A DNA stretch of 64,000 nucleotides from Actinomortierella ambigua (Eukaryota > Mortierellomycota > Mortierellomycetes > Mortierellales > Mortierellaceae). Positions 1-11,500 of this stretch are shown here, one piece after another. The translations under genes and the position numbers were made by a program. The notes beneath the pieces were generated by a model. That model had not been told where the DNA came from. It made no database searches and saw nothing but the letters and a program-made list of their open reading frames with translations. The stretch is taken from contig JAAAJB010000064.1 of NCBI GenBank assembly GCA_016098155.1, positions 1 through 64,000 on the forward strand, given 5' to 3'. Positions within the stretch are counted from its first letter, which is position 1, and every line of letters begins with the position of its first letter.

Positions 1-229
1 GAATGTCTTGACAGCACACGGCTGGTTTCCCCAATAAGCCTTGTAGACTGAGCCATAGCCGCCCGATCCTAGCAACTTTCCTCGGACGAGAAGAGAATGT
101 TGCAGTGGAGCCTAAGAAACAAGGGATGGATAAGTATCGATATTCGAATGTGTGCGCGCAGACGATACTTGTGTTGGGCTTTGGTGTTCTTCATACTGCT
201 AATGAGACTTGAGGCTGAACTGAAGTCAT
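1..229 (-). CDS. Protein kinase-Sel1 repeat protein, 5' end only (runs off left edge)
   Basis: This is the start of a fifth member of the kinase-Sel1 family described at 3725-7680. Exon 1 is 197-229 (11 codons, starting MTSVQPQVSL), followed by a GT-AG intron at 112-196. Exon 2 starts at 111 with Ala-Pro-Leu-Gln-His and reaches the edge after 37 codons. The visible part holds the glycine-rich ATP loop (LGSGGYGSVYKA, residues about 25-36) and the ATP-anchoring lysine in CAVKTF (residue 46). Exon layout, intron phase and upstream promoter block match the other four copies, so I treat it as a real gene cut by the window. Its catalytic loop and Sel1 repeats lie outside. I cannot tell whether the full gene is intact. 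Confidence 0.85.
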
Positions 230-329
230 TGAGCCGAGAGACGATGGAGAGAATGAGAAAAAGGAGATTGAGTTTACGAGATGAGATGGTGGAAATGATT
301 TTTGAGGAGGCGTGGCAGTGCTACTTGTA

Positions 330-348
330 GTTTGGTCAACGTCACATG
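330..348 (-). promoter_or_regulatory. Conserved kinase-Sel1 upstream block, copy 1
   Basis: Read on the minus strand this is CATGTGACGTTGACCAAAC, about 100 bp before the ATG at 229. It is followed at 312-321 by GCACTGCCAC. The same two elements occur upstream of the other family members. The TGACGT core resembles a CRE/bZIP site; that role is an inference. Confidence 0.5.
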
Positions 349-619
349 GTTACACACTGCCAGGCATGCAAGTGAGGTACACCCACACACGATGTACCGA
401 TGGCAATGCAATACGCGCTTTGGTAAAAGTGTAAAAGTTGCCTCACCACATAGAATTCTTTCTCCCCTTTCCAACTCCGCTCTGGAGCTCTCTCCACTCT
501 GTCCACCTGTTCAATCACTGCGAGGCGCAGCTCGCAACTGGTTTTTCGTGTTCACCGATACAGAGGGGTTTTCAATGAGTAGATCTTCCACCTTTGGTTC
601 GGCGGCAGCCATTGACGGG

Positions 620-2382
620 TCTGCGAGATGACTACATCCAGCGTATTGATCCTAGCGCCCACAGCTCGATCTGTGCCAATCAGTCTGAATGCGTCGCCTA
701 TTCTATCTCAGTGGCAGAAATGGATTTATGAGACAACAGTAATGGCTTCTCTATATGAAAACCCTTCTGACCTTGTTGGCAATGCAGCCTGGCTGGAAAA
801 ATTCATTGGTAGATGTGCTGTTGCCATAGGAACAATTGCTGTCTCCTTTCCAATGAAATGCGATGGAGAGGGTGATTGTGCCATCAAGGGGGTACAACAA
901 ACATATGGCAGTCGTCAGTGCGAAGGCTTTGGCTAAGATGCAAAACGGATTAGACTCTTCAGGATGACCACGTCGTCCTTGTTTGCCTCGATGCTTTCAT
1001 TGAAAAAAGCTGCCCATATTCGAAAGGTCGATGTGCATCATGACAGCCTCAACACCGGTCGTGGGGTCGATTGTGATATATCTGATAGGTGCAACTCTGC
1101 TGACGCACGGAGAATCCATATGAATGCGCAAAACGCCTTTGAGGTTTGAAGGTTTGCCGGCTTCCGAGTATTTGATTCAAGGCTCTGCCAACGATTTGTT
1201 AATCGTTTTTCCGCCCGCTTCCAAAAAAAAAGAGCTCGAATATCGCTAGGAGTCGTGTTAGAGCCTTTAATCGTCATTCGCACGGCATCGCTGTAAAATG
1301 TGATCGCGAGAGAGCCTGCACACTGCCTCCCCGGAAAAATCAGACTGGGGAACAAGCAAGTTGCCTGAAGGACCATGGCGTACGCAGCATGGCTTAGAAT
1401 AGATGGATACCATTCGTCGAGGGCTCTCTGAGGGACGAGCGATCGCCGTCTCTGGCATCTGGTACTCAGTAGGAGCTTCATATCAAGGATTTGTGAGGAT
1501 TTCTCGAACTCATCGATATTGGAGGAATAGAAAATAATGTTGGTCGTCCTCAATTTCTAAATCATGGCTAATGGCCGAGAGGACGCTGTCGATCGAAAAT
1601 AGCGCACGATGACAGCCAAACCAGTGGCAGAATAAAGGAAAAGCCAAAGCGTATTTGCTGTGGAAGAAATAAGAAAAGGCCAGGCGAAGGCCGCGAGTCG
1701 TGTCGGCGTCGAAGCTACGGTTGATTGGACCCAGCCTCATACGCCTGCTAAAATCAAGCAGCATGTAGTGGCAGTGGGGCGAGTACTCCATACCTGGCCC
1801 CTTTTATTCTCCTGAAAGGTTTTGCTGAAGAGCATCGAAAAATTCTTGTCCATAACGAGTTTTGCCTAGGTAATACAATATTGAGCTGTTAGGACAGTAC
1901 TACCGAACCGAAAAACTTTCGAGCAGAGTTCGAGAAGCAAAGCATTGACACCTCTCATCTCTGCCTCTTTGTCGGCTATCCCATCAGATACACACCGTTG
2001 CTAATTAGCTCCTACGAATCCCAGCCATTCCATTGCATTCAAGGGGTGAATTTTCATTCTTGGCAGCTTGTCGGGTGCGTTGATACTCGAAGTAGCTGCC
2101 GACATCTCTTACAACTACGTCGATTGCCTCCTTCTTTGGACGCTCCTACAAAGGCATCGTACTAGATACAGATGGCGCGGAGTCCGATGCTACTGTGCAA
2201 AGACGAGAGAAATCCTGAATTTTCTTGATCACCTCAAGAGTATCTACGGCGGAGAACAAAGACACACAGCGGATTGCTGTGTTCGCTGGGATGTATGAGA
2301 ATGGATGATGAGATGGTTGAGGTGCTAACAAACTATATAAGGGTAGTAGGGCAAAAGGAACCATACAAAGTGTAACCGGCAA
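620..2382 (-). pseudogene. Degenerate body of the Crinkler-like gene
   Basis: Minus-strand reading frames look coding but are broken repeatedly. One stretch of coding character (about 2150-2300) ends in TAG near 2146 and continues in the same frame to about 2000. A later stretch crosses an in-frame TAA just upstream of the methionine at 1791, with coding-like sequence on both sides. A further stretch at 1010-1140 shifts frame at a run of six A on the plus strand near 1002-1007. A last block at about 560-690 resembles the tail repeated before other kinase genes (7880-8030, 42385-42530, 47030-47110). I read all this as the decayed C-terminal part of the gene whose N-terminal domain lies at 2483-2811. 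I do not recognise a C-terminal fold. Sequencing error could explain the homopolymer shift but not all the stops. Confidence 0.5.
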
Positions 2383-2482
2383 TGGTCTCTGAGAGGGAGC
2401 GCACAGGTGGATGGACTGTGTGTGTGGTGAGGGCTGGAAAGCATATTATGCAGGCAGGTATCGATAAACACGTGTGCATCAC

Positions 2483-2811
2483 CTTTGAGTGGACAAAGAC
2501 ATAGGTATGATCATCCAGGATCTCTGGAAATAGCGCGGAGAGATATGTTCTCGGGTCGGTCAGCTCTGTCTTGTGATGAAGTGCATCAAGTGCGATTGAG
2601 GCGACGTGGCTGTCGCTGGGAATCGAGGCAAGAGTGAGAGTGAGATTGTTCGGGTCAACATGCGCGAAATCAACAGGATTATTGGCCTTGGTGAGACCCT
2701 TGAGGTCGTCTACAGTGTCGCGGGGAGTAGTATTTACGGCGAACGCTTTGGAAGTGGCCTCTCCATCAACAAGGCAGAAAACGGTCAGAGATTCAGTGTT
2801 CCTGTGAAGCA
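2483..2811 (-). pseudogene. Crinkler (CRN)-like N-terminal domain, first exon of a broken gene
   Basis: The reading frame starts at 2811 with MLHRNTESLTVFCLVDGEAT and continues for about 110 residues to a Tyr-Val-Phe-Val-His segment, after which a possible GT donor occurs (2482-2481). The pattern (short beta strand, FCLVDGEAT, later 'VDDLKGL' and 'LFPEILDDHTYVFV') is what I know of the ubiquitin-like header domain of fungal Crinkler proteins, which is proposed to act in secretion or translocation. In fungi these proteins often carry NTPase, kinase or nuclease C-terminal domains; here the downstream body is broken by stops and frameshifts (see 620-2382), so I call the gene a pseudogene. A CT-rich tract lies just upstream of the ATG. 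The header identification rests on remembered family pattern. Confidence 0.55.
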
Positions 2812-3724
2812 TTGGAGGGTTAAAGAGAGAGAGAGAGAGAGGACAATGATGAAGAAGGGAGAGAAAGAAAGAAGTGTGACAAAAAGCAGTGGAAGAAGCG
2901 ACGGAAGTAAACATTTTGGGCGGGAAAAATGAAACAGGCGCCCAGAACAGCACTTGTCAAGGTTGGCTGACAGGAGCGTGTTTCAATCTTGTCAAGCTCA
3001 TGCTTTCTTATTCCCACTACTACTATTGTCCCTACTCTCTTCGAGTATCTATGTGCGCAACGTGAGCCACGAACATTTAGCCATGGTGTCTTGCCAATGC
3101 GTCTTGGCTTAATTCTACTTTTTGCGCTTATTGTCTAGGTGTCGTATAGCTGTACCAGCGACAATGCCACCAACAAGTGTTGTGTTGACACACGACGTTG
3201 GTGTTGATGAAGTCTATCGGAATTCCTTCTGTGATGAGAATCCGAGTGATCTCCAATTTATCAATGCTGTGATCGTTCATCGCTCGCGTTACCGACACCG
3301 ATGATGAGACTATCGATGAACAGGTCAAGCTTTTCCTGACAATAGCATCTTGTGCTCATTATGTAAGGCATATTCTTCACATCCAGCTGTTCATTGGTCC
3401 AGAAGATACGCTAGGCGATTCTTGGGAGCTCCAAGGAGTCTGCAGAGCAATGAATAGATGAGAAAAAAGCTAATGAGAACATAGAGCAGCGTTTATGTCA
3501 AAAAATGGATAAGGAAAAAAAAAAAGATCAAACGCCAAGCGGAGCTGCATGTCATCGTTCCCTTATTACTGGTTTCAATCTTTTGAGTGAGTCTTTTTGA
3601 TCCCGTCTTCCAGGTTTTCCAGCTGCGTCCTTGAGTGGCATGGAAATATCATCCTCTCGTTGAACATCGACTCGGTGGGCCTTTGGGCGCACCGCAAGTC
3701 CGTGATATGCGATAGGATTCGATT
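2812..3724. other. Intergenic region with conserved kinase 3' flank
   Basis: I see no gene here. A short GA/CT tract lies at 2824-2841. At about 3660-3720, on the minus strand, sequence just downstream of the kinase stop (a CACGGACTTGCGGTGCGC-like stretch) matches the region after the stop codons of the other complete kinase copies (42076-42206, 46747-46860, 51110-51190), so it belongs to the duplicated unit. Confidence 0.5.
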
Positions 3725-6700
3725 TTATTCTTTATGCTTTTGAAGGGCCTCTAATTGAGACTCCGCATCCACATGACCCAGGCCTGCAGCCTTGCGGTAC
3801 CAAACAATTGCCTCCTCCACATTCTTCGCCACACCAAGGCCCTTCTCGTACATTCGACCAAGATTGTACTGCGCCGCTTCATATCCTTGGTCCGCCCCTT
3901 GTTGGTACAATAAGACGGCATCCGCAAGATCTGTGCTTACTTTTCTGCCAAGATACACAGGGCTAGTCAGCCATTTGATGTGCATGCGTGCATCTGGTAC
4001 GCCCCTGTCACGTGCCTTCCGGAACAAACGAAGGGCCTCATCACCATCGGGATCCACCGAGAGACCAAGCTCATACATCGATCCGAGGTTGAATAGCGCA
4101 TGCGGGTCCTGCTGGTCAGCACTCCGCCTATACCACAAGAATGCCATGTGGTCGCTCTGTTCAACTCCATGACCCGAATAGTATAATCGTCCAACAATGT
4201 TTTGTGCCACCGCATCCCCTTGCTCGGCTGCTTTGGTGAACCACTTGAACGCGTCTATGTAGCTCCGTCCAACCCCTTCGCCATCGATGTACATGAAGCC
4301 AAGGGACTTTTGTGCCGTCAAGTGACCTTGCGCAGCCGCCTTAGTGAACCACTTGATCGCCTCTATGTCGCTCCGATGAACACCCTCTCCATTCTGGTAC
4401 ATCCTGCCAAGGTAGAATTGCGCTGCCATGATCCCTTGCTCAGCTGACTTGGTGAACCATTGAACAATTTTGGGTTTCAGCCCACCAATATGTTGATATA
4501 AAGGAATCCCTTGATTTGCTGCCTTGGTGAACCACTTGACTGCCTCATCATCGCTCTGCTCAACTCCTCGGCCCTCCTCGAACATACAGCCAAGCCTGAA
4601 TTGGGCTTCCTGATTGCCATGCTCTGCTGCCTTGGTGAACCATTTGGCCGCCTGAATATAGCTCTGTCCAACTCCTCGCCCTCCCTCATACATACATCCA
4701 ACATGGATCTGTGCTCCTTGAATGCCAAGTGCTGCTGCCTTCGCGAACCATTTGAACATCTCGATGTCGTTCGGAAGGACCCGTCGACTGTACTCTCCCG
4801 TCCATATATGGATGGACTGCACTGGTGAAATCCCTTGCTCAGATGCCCTGAGATACCAACTGGCAGCCCTGGCATGGTCCTGTTCAACTCCCCGTCCCTC
4901 TTCAGCCATCCAGCCAAGCGTAAATTGTGCTGCCTGAACCCCCAACATCGCTGCTTTAGTGAGCCACTTGGCTGCCTCAGTATCGCTCTGACCGACTCCA
5001 TGCCCTTGCTGAAACATCAGTCCAAGGCTGTATTGTGCTGCGCCATGCCCTTGTTTAGCGGCCTTCGTGTACCACTTCACCGCGTCGGAGAAGCTCTGCT
5101 CAGTCGCTTCTCCATTCTGGTACATCCAACCTAGGTAGTCTTGTGAAACGACATGTCCTCGTTCCGCCCCCATGGTGAACCACTTGAACGCCTGGTCGTT
5201 GCTCTGCTCAACACCTAGTCCTTCCTTGAACATACGGCCGAGGCCGCCTTGTGCCGTCGGGATCCCTTGCTCAGCTGCCTTGGCGTATCTTTTGATCGCC
5301 TCAGTTGCACTCTGCTCGACTCCCCGTCCACGATCGTACATCCGGCCAAGTCGATCTCGTGCATGGCCATGGCCTTGCTCTGCTGCCATGGTGTACCACT
5401 TGAATGCTTTGGAATCACTCCTCTCAGCACAGTCCCCATGCTCATGCATCAAGCCAAGGTTGAATTGAGCGAAGCCATAACCTTGCTCTGCTGCCTTGGT
5501 GTACCACTTGAATGCCTCAATCCTGCTCTCAAAACCGTACTCACTCTTATACATCGAGCCAAGGTGGAATTGAGCAGCCTTGATTCCTTGTTCTGCCGCC
5601 TTGGTAAACCATTCGACAATCTCTGACTTCCGTACAAACTCATCTGGAATCCCCTGTTCTGCTGCCTCATTGAGCCACTTGTGTGCCTCATCGTCACTCT
5701 GCTCAACACCGCGTCCTTCCTTGTACATAAAGCCAAGCTCGAATTGTGCGGCCTGGCCCCCTTGTTCAGCTGCCTTGGTGAACCACTTGACCGCCTCAGG
5801 TGTGCTCTTCTCTACCCCTTGTCCGCAATCGTACATTGAACCAAGGCGGATTTGCGAAGGGATATCGCCTTGCTCTGCCGCCAGATTGAGCCACCTAACA
5901 GCCTCGAATACGTTCTGCTCTACCCCTTGTCCACGATCGTACATTGAACCAAGACGAATTTGCGAAGGAACATCGCCTTTTTCTGCCGCTAGAGTGAGCC
6001 ACCTAACCGCCTCGACTGCGCTCTTCTTTACCCCTTGTCCATTCAAATACAACACTCCGAGATCGTGTTGTGCAGTCTTGTTCCCTTGATGTGCAGCCAT
6101 CGTGAGCCACTTGAGTGCCTTCTCATCACTTCGCTCCATCTCTAGACCGAGAGAGTACCACTGCCAAAGCTTGTACTGTGCGTCATTCTGCCCTTGATCA
6201 GCGGCGATGTGGAACCACCTCGATGCCTCCTTTTCGTCACGCTTAACGCCGAGACCATCCGCATACATGCGACCAATATGATATTGAGCCGATGCACTAC
6301 CTCTATCTGCCGCCCGCAGATACCATGACGCAGCCTTCTCGTCGCTAGCGTCGACACCTTGGCCTTGCTCGTACATCTCACCAACACGGAGCTGTGCCAC
6401 TGCCGTTCCATGCGATGCTGCAAAGTGATACCACCAGAAGGCATCCTTGTCACTCTTGTCGACCCCGCGGCCATGATCATAGATCCATCCGAGGAACAGC
6501 TGTGCCTCGACACTTCCTTGCTTCGCCGCCATGCACATATGTGCCACGACATCATCATCCGTCGATGGAAATCGATCAAGATGCTGGTCGGCGTTCTTAT
6601 GGTGAACAGCCTTCGCTTCCGATAGACCTTGATGGCCGCCGTGTGTCTCCTGGCGGTCACCTGTCCAATCGGACTGGTCGAAGAGGAAACCGCCATCAGT

Positions 6701-7680
6701 ATTATCATTATCGGTGTTCTCCTTGGTTGGCTCGACATGGATCTGGACTATCTCGCTTGCGTTTGGGCGATCTTTGGGATCCTGATGCCAGCACCGCTCT
6801 GCCAAAGAGCGATAGTCGGCTGGGGTGTCCCCTGGAAAGGTCTCACGGTCACCTTGGCTGACAGCGAGGGCAACATAGGAGTCGTTCTCCTGGTCCTTGA
6901 ATGGTCGCACACAGTTGGCCGCCATCTCCCACATCACCATGCCGAGTGCATACACATCCGACTTGGCCGTGTACTTTGGCTTCTTGGCGAACAAAAGCTC
7001 GGGTGCAATCCATCGGAGTGTCCCTGCAAGTCCAGCCTTCGACTGAGTGCTTTTCATCGAGGTGAGACTCATCGACTTGACCTGGGCCATTCCGAAGTCT
7101 GCCAGCTTGACCTCCATGTACTTGGTGAGGAGCACATTGGCACTCTTCAGGTCGCAATGGAGGATCCTCTCCTGATGGATGTAGGCCAGACCTTGAGCAA
7201 TCTCACTCGCGAGCCGTCTCTTGGTCGTCCAGTCACTGACTGCGGGATGACTCCTTTCAATGGCGTGCTGAAGGCTCCCGTTCTCGGCCAGTTCCATGAG
7301 GAGGTAGGTGCGGCCGTGCTCTTCGTATGTGCGGTAGAACTGGATGATATGGCGATGGTGAACTTTCTGGTGGAACGAGATCTCGGTCAGGATGTTCTGT
7401 TGGGCAAGCTGGGATTGGGTGAGGTAGAACGTCTTGACAGCACACCATTGGTTTCCCCAATAAGCCTTGTAGACTGAGCCATAGCCTCCGGATCCTAGCA
7501 ACTTTCCTAGGACGAGGAAAGAGTGTTGGAGTGGGGCCTAAAAGTCAACAGATGGGGGGGGGTAGAAGGGAGAGGAGAGATGGATGAATATTGATATTGG
7601 CACATGTGCGCGCAGACGACACGTGTTGGCTTTGGTGTTCTCCATACCCTGAGCGGGGCTTGAGAGTGTCCTGAATCCAT
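3725..7680 (-). CDS. Protein kinase with C-terminal Sel1 repeats, non-RD catalytic loop
   Basis: Exon 1 is 7648-7680 (MDSGHSQAPLR) and exon 2 is 3725-7537, with a phase-0 GT-AG intron of 110 nt, giving 1281 residues. The kinase (about residues 20-290) has the ATP loop GSGGYG (26-31), Lys46, the alpha-C Glu63, catalytic Asp140, DFG at 158-160 and a GTLRWIAPE activation segment end, which is typical of tyrosine-kinase-like Ser/Thr kinases. The residue before the catalytic Asp is Cys139 (HCDLKS) where the sister copies have Arg, making this a non-RD kinase. A polar acidic linker precedes roughly 26 Sel1-like repeats of about 36 residues (pattern AQ..LG.MY..G.GVEQS..EA.KW..KAAEQG), which form alpha-solenoids for protein binding. 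The start is set by exon 1; the nearer in-frame TTG codon would cut into the ATP loop. Probably a cytosolic signalling kinase; ligand and substrate unknown. Confidence 0.9.
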
Positions 7681-7751
7681 TGAGCCAAGAGAGGATGGAG
7701 GAGAATGAGGAAATGGAGATAGGGTTTGCTCGATGAGATGTAGAGAATGAA

Positions 7752-7770
7752 GTTTGGTCAACGTCACATG
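7752..7770 (-). promoter_or_regulatory. Conserved kinase-Sel1 upstream block, copy 2
   Basis: The minus strand reads CATGTGACGTTGACCAAAC, identical to the block at 330-348, and lies about 75-90 bp before the ATG at 7680. The companion GCACTGCCAC element is not evident in this copy. Confidence 0.5.
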
Positions 7771-7879
7771 GTTACACACTGGTAGGCATGAGTATACTCA
7801 TGCGATGAACGGATGGGGCAACACGCATTACGCGCTCTGGTAGGAGTCACTTTAACACACTGAAGCTTTCTCTAATATC

Positions 7880-8030
7880 CAACGAGGCTCATGCAGATCG
7901 CGTGTTCTCCGATACAGAGGGGTTTTCAGCGAGTGGACCTTCCACGGTGGAGACCCTTCGGTTCAGCAACAGGCGTTAACGGGCCTGCATGATGGCCACA
8001 TCCAATGCCCTAAAACCACCCGCCCCCCAG
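7880..8030 (-). repeat. Remnant of Crinkler-like tail upstream of a kinase gene
   Basis: About 120 bp here are clearly similar to 545-655 (shared run ACCCCTCTGTATCGG on the minus strand and neighbouring sequence), the tail of the broken Crinkler-like gene. No open frame persists. It indicates that the kinase gene was copied together with part of its upstream neighbour. Confidence 0.5.
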
Positions 8031-8569
8031 AGACGCTTTACACTACCACAAATCTCCACTTCGCTTTGCCCCCACCCCCCTTCAGATCTTCCATGTAAAT
8101 CCCATGTTCATCCAAAAAATGCCTGGCAAATACTGTTCGCTCCACTCCCTACCAGTGGTAGCACTTGTCATCATCGTCTCGTCGATGACCTGCCGAACCG
8201 AACCTACTCTCGGCAATCTCGACACTCGCGTCAAAGCCCTCGAAGAAAGGTAGGCCAAGCGTATATGCCTCTGGTGTAATGAGGGGGACCAACGCGTAGC
8301 CTACTACTTGATAGACTCGTGTTGTTGTGCCTGTTTCCAAACAATCTTCTTTCCCTCGAGCATTTCCTGGGCGAAGATGCCTAGCACTTCCTTCGTACCA
8401 TAGACAAAAAAATGGCGGCGGTGGAGATGACACATGCAGGGAGGGGGCCAAGCAAACTCATGCTGTTATTACTATGCTATGATGCAGTTAACGACAAAAA
8501 GAGGGAGGGCGAGGAGGGTAAAAAGGCGCAACAAAAAAGGTGCAGCAAAAAAGGCGTAACTGGGGAGGA
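8031..8569. other. Intergenic region, nothing recognised
   Basis: Short open frames exist on both strands but none shows a domain, splice consistency or sensible context. It holds the end of the duplicated flank on the left and the helicase 3' UTR on the right. Confidence 0.4.
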
Positions 8570-11500
8570 TCAGAACCAGCTCTGCATATTGCCGCCAGTG
8601 CCGGCGTTCGTCGTCCACATCTCCCGCGGATCCGTGCTCTGTGGCGGAGGCGGCGGTGCAGGGTGCTGTGGTTGCGGGTGGTGGTAGTTGTGATGACCAT
8701 TGTTGTTATGATATCCACCGCCACCGCCACCACCACCACCAGGACCATACCCATTGCGGCTACCAGGACGGCTGTTCTCGTTGCTATGGTAGCCATGCGG
8801 GTTGTAATGATGATGCGGGGGTGGGTAAGGCGAGTACGCGTGAGGCGAGTAATGGTGGTTGTGGTGACCAGGGAAATGCTGTTGCTGGTGGTGGTGGTGC
8901 GACGGATACGACTGGTAGTAATTGTTATTATTACCGCCATCAAACGACATGGACGAGTTCCGACCACTGTTTGGTCCACTGCCACCGTTACCAGGATAGT
9001 ACGAGTGGTGGCTCTGGCGGTAGGTCATGTCCTCGTCCGACTGCTTCAACAGATCCACCAATCCTTCCACCAAATGCGCCATCGGTGACTGATCCATCCA
9101 ATCCTTGTCATCGTCTCCGGCCATCATTGCAATCCAATCCTCCAACTCGATCTCATCCTCGTACATCCCACCACCAGCACCGCTGTGTCCGAGCCCCACA
9201 CCGGGAACTCCAAAGCTGAGGCCCGTGGTTGGATAGAACCCTCCAAGGGGAGACGAGCGGTTCGAATCATAGTCGCTGCCGCCGTTGCTGCTGCCCCCGT
9301 TCCATCCATTGGATGTGGAGGCGCCCAGCGGAGGGAACTGTTGCCGCATCATCTTTTGCTGCTGCTGCTGAAGCTCCTTTTCCTTCTGCAGTCGCTGGCG
9401 GGACTGTCCAACGCGGCCCTGCTGCTTTTTCCGGCTCTTATAGTCCAGGATCAAAAACAGCTTTTCGAGTCCATCGGTCATCATCTCGCGCAGCGAGCGC
9501 ATCGTCCGGATCGTCCGTTCGGGGCCATTAAACTTCCACCACCGATCGACCACGATCTGGTTCTGACCGACGACCTCAACCTCGTTCTCGCCGCCACCGG
9601 CAAACAGCAGGATCGACAACGGGTCCAGGCGCGTTGTGTTGCGCAAGAAGATTTGCGTCTCGCTCGTTCGTACTTTGGTCGAGAACGCAAGCAGCGTGCC
9701 AATCTCAGACTCGCCAAGGTCCACGCTGCCTCGCTGTTGTTGTTGCATCAGATGCTTCTCGCTCCTTGTCGAGTTGACAGATCCCGGGTGCACAATACAC
9801 ACATTGTCGTGCCGCGTTCGGTGAATCTTCTTGCTCGTCTTGATCGAAATGTTGGGGAACACGCCTGCACAGACCATCGCTCGCAACAGGGGCACACACC
9901 GCGAGTTGCGGTTGTACTCTGGCGGTCCCATCTCAAACAGACCCGACCCTCCACTGCCTCCATGACCACCGTTGGCCTCACTCTCCTGCTGCTGCTGTTG
10001 CTTTAGCTTCTGTCGCCGCTCAAAGGTCATCATTGGCACAACACCAGACTTCTCCAACAGACTCAAGAGCTGGGCCTTGGCCCTCCGGATGTTTTCAAGC
10101 GCCAACCGACTCAGGTAGTTGTCGTCCGTAAACTCGTACACGCGCTGGGGCTCCTCGCGCAACATCTCCACCCAGGTATTATAGGCGTTCATCATGGCCA
10201 GGTGGTCACTCCGCAGATCCTTGGACCAGCGCATCTTGGCCCGATCGGCCTGCTCCTTGCGCAGAGGGGGGCTGACAAAGACATCCTTGGTCCCCAACGA
10301 CGCACAGAGCGTCAAGACCGGGTCCAGACAGCTAAATACACACGACAGAATCAGACACCGTCCAAAGCTCGGCTCGACGGGCAACGTCGCCAACACTCGA
10401 CCGAGCGGGGTCAGGTTCTCGTTCGCGTCCAACGCACCGAGCGACATGAGTTGCGACAACGCATCGGCAACGGACGCTTGGTCGGGCGGTTGGATGGCCT
10501 CGGCCAGGACGCTGGCGATCTTCGTCGATTGGTCGACAGACTTGATGTGCAGACAAATCTCCTGCAGATCCGATCGCAACATCTCCGGAATCGAAAACGC
10601 ATCCAACAACTCGCGTCGTTTCCGGGACATCATGCTATAATATTGTCCCTCCTGGACACGACCCGCTCGTCCGGCACGCTGCTTCAGTGACGAGGCGCTG
10701 ATCCAGGTCGGCAAGAGCGTCGTCATGCGCTTCGTCGGGTCATAGTTGGTCTCCTTGACCTTGGCACTGTCGACAACATGGACAACGTCCTGGATCGTGA
10801 TACTCGTCTCGGCAATGTTGGTCGCCAAGATGATCTTGCGTATCCGATCGTCCGTCAACGGCTCAAAGACCTCCTGTTGGGACAGCGACGGCAGGGTCGA
10901 GTGCAGCATGTGGATCCGGAACTTGGACGAGTCGTTAAAGTCGACGCCGAGCAACCGCGAGTTCAGCAGGTGCTTTTGCACTTCTTGCATGTCTTCCCAA
11001 CCCGAGACAAAACACAGGATCGCACCCGAGGCCGGCGTCGTCTTGACAATGTACGCAATCGTCGTCGCCAGTAATAAGGCTGGAATCTCGGCATCCAAGA
11101 CTTCGTCCCGCGGCATCCTGGACGCGCCTCGCGCTAAGTTCAACATACTCTCTGCCATGTCGATCTCCATGTCGTCCACGTCGTCATCATCATCATCGTC
11201 GTCCTCGCCATCATCGTCGTCTCTCATCGTCTTTGGTTTCCGGGATGGATGGCCAGTCGAGTGGGCAGACCGCTGTTGGTGTTGCTGCTGTTGAGGTGGG
11301 CCCAGAGGTTGAATCTGCATCTCACGGGCAATATACCTCTGTGTTTGCTCATTGTTTTGAAGCTGGCGCATCTCCGATTGGGACTGGGTCTTGTACAACG
11401 AATCGAGGAGCTCATCCAGATAAAACTGCTGTACCGGGAACGTTCTACCGGGGACAGAGATGGTCGGACACCGCCCGTCCATGTAGCCCTCGCCAAAGTA

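Noticed and set aside
6629..7477. 282-codon plus-strand frame opposite the kinase (likewise 47657-48397, minus, 246 codons)
   Set aside because: It lies antisense to the conserved kinase domain and recurs in several copies because the kinase sequence does. Codon bias of the sense gene explains the open frame.
9235..9260. GGTTCGAATC-like sequence suggestive of a tRNA T-loop
   Set aside because: No matching acceptor stem or anticodon arm, and it lies within helicase coding sequence.
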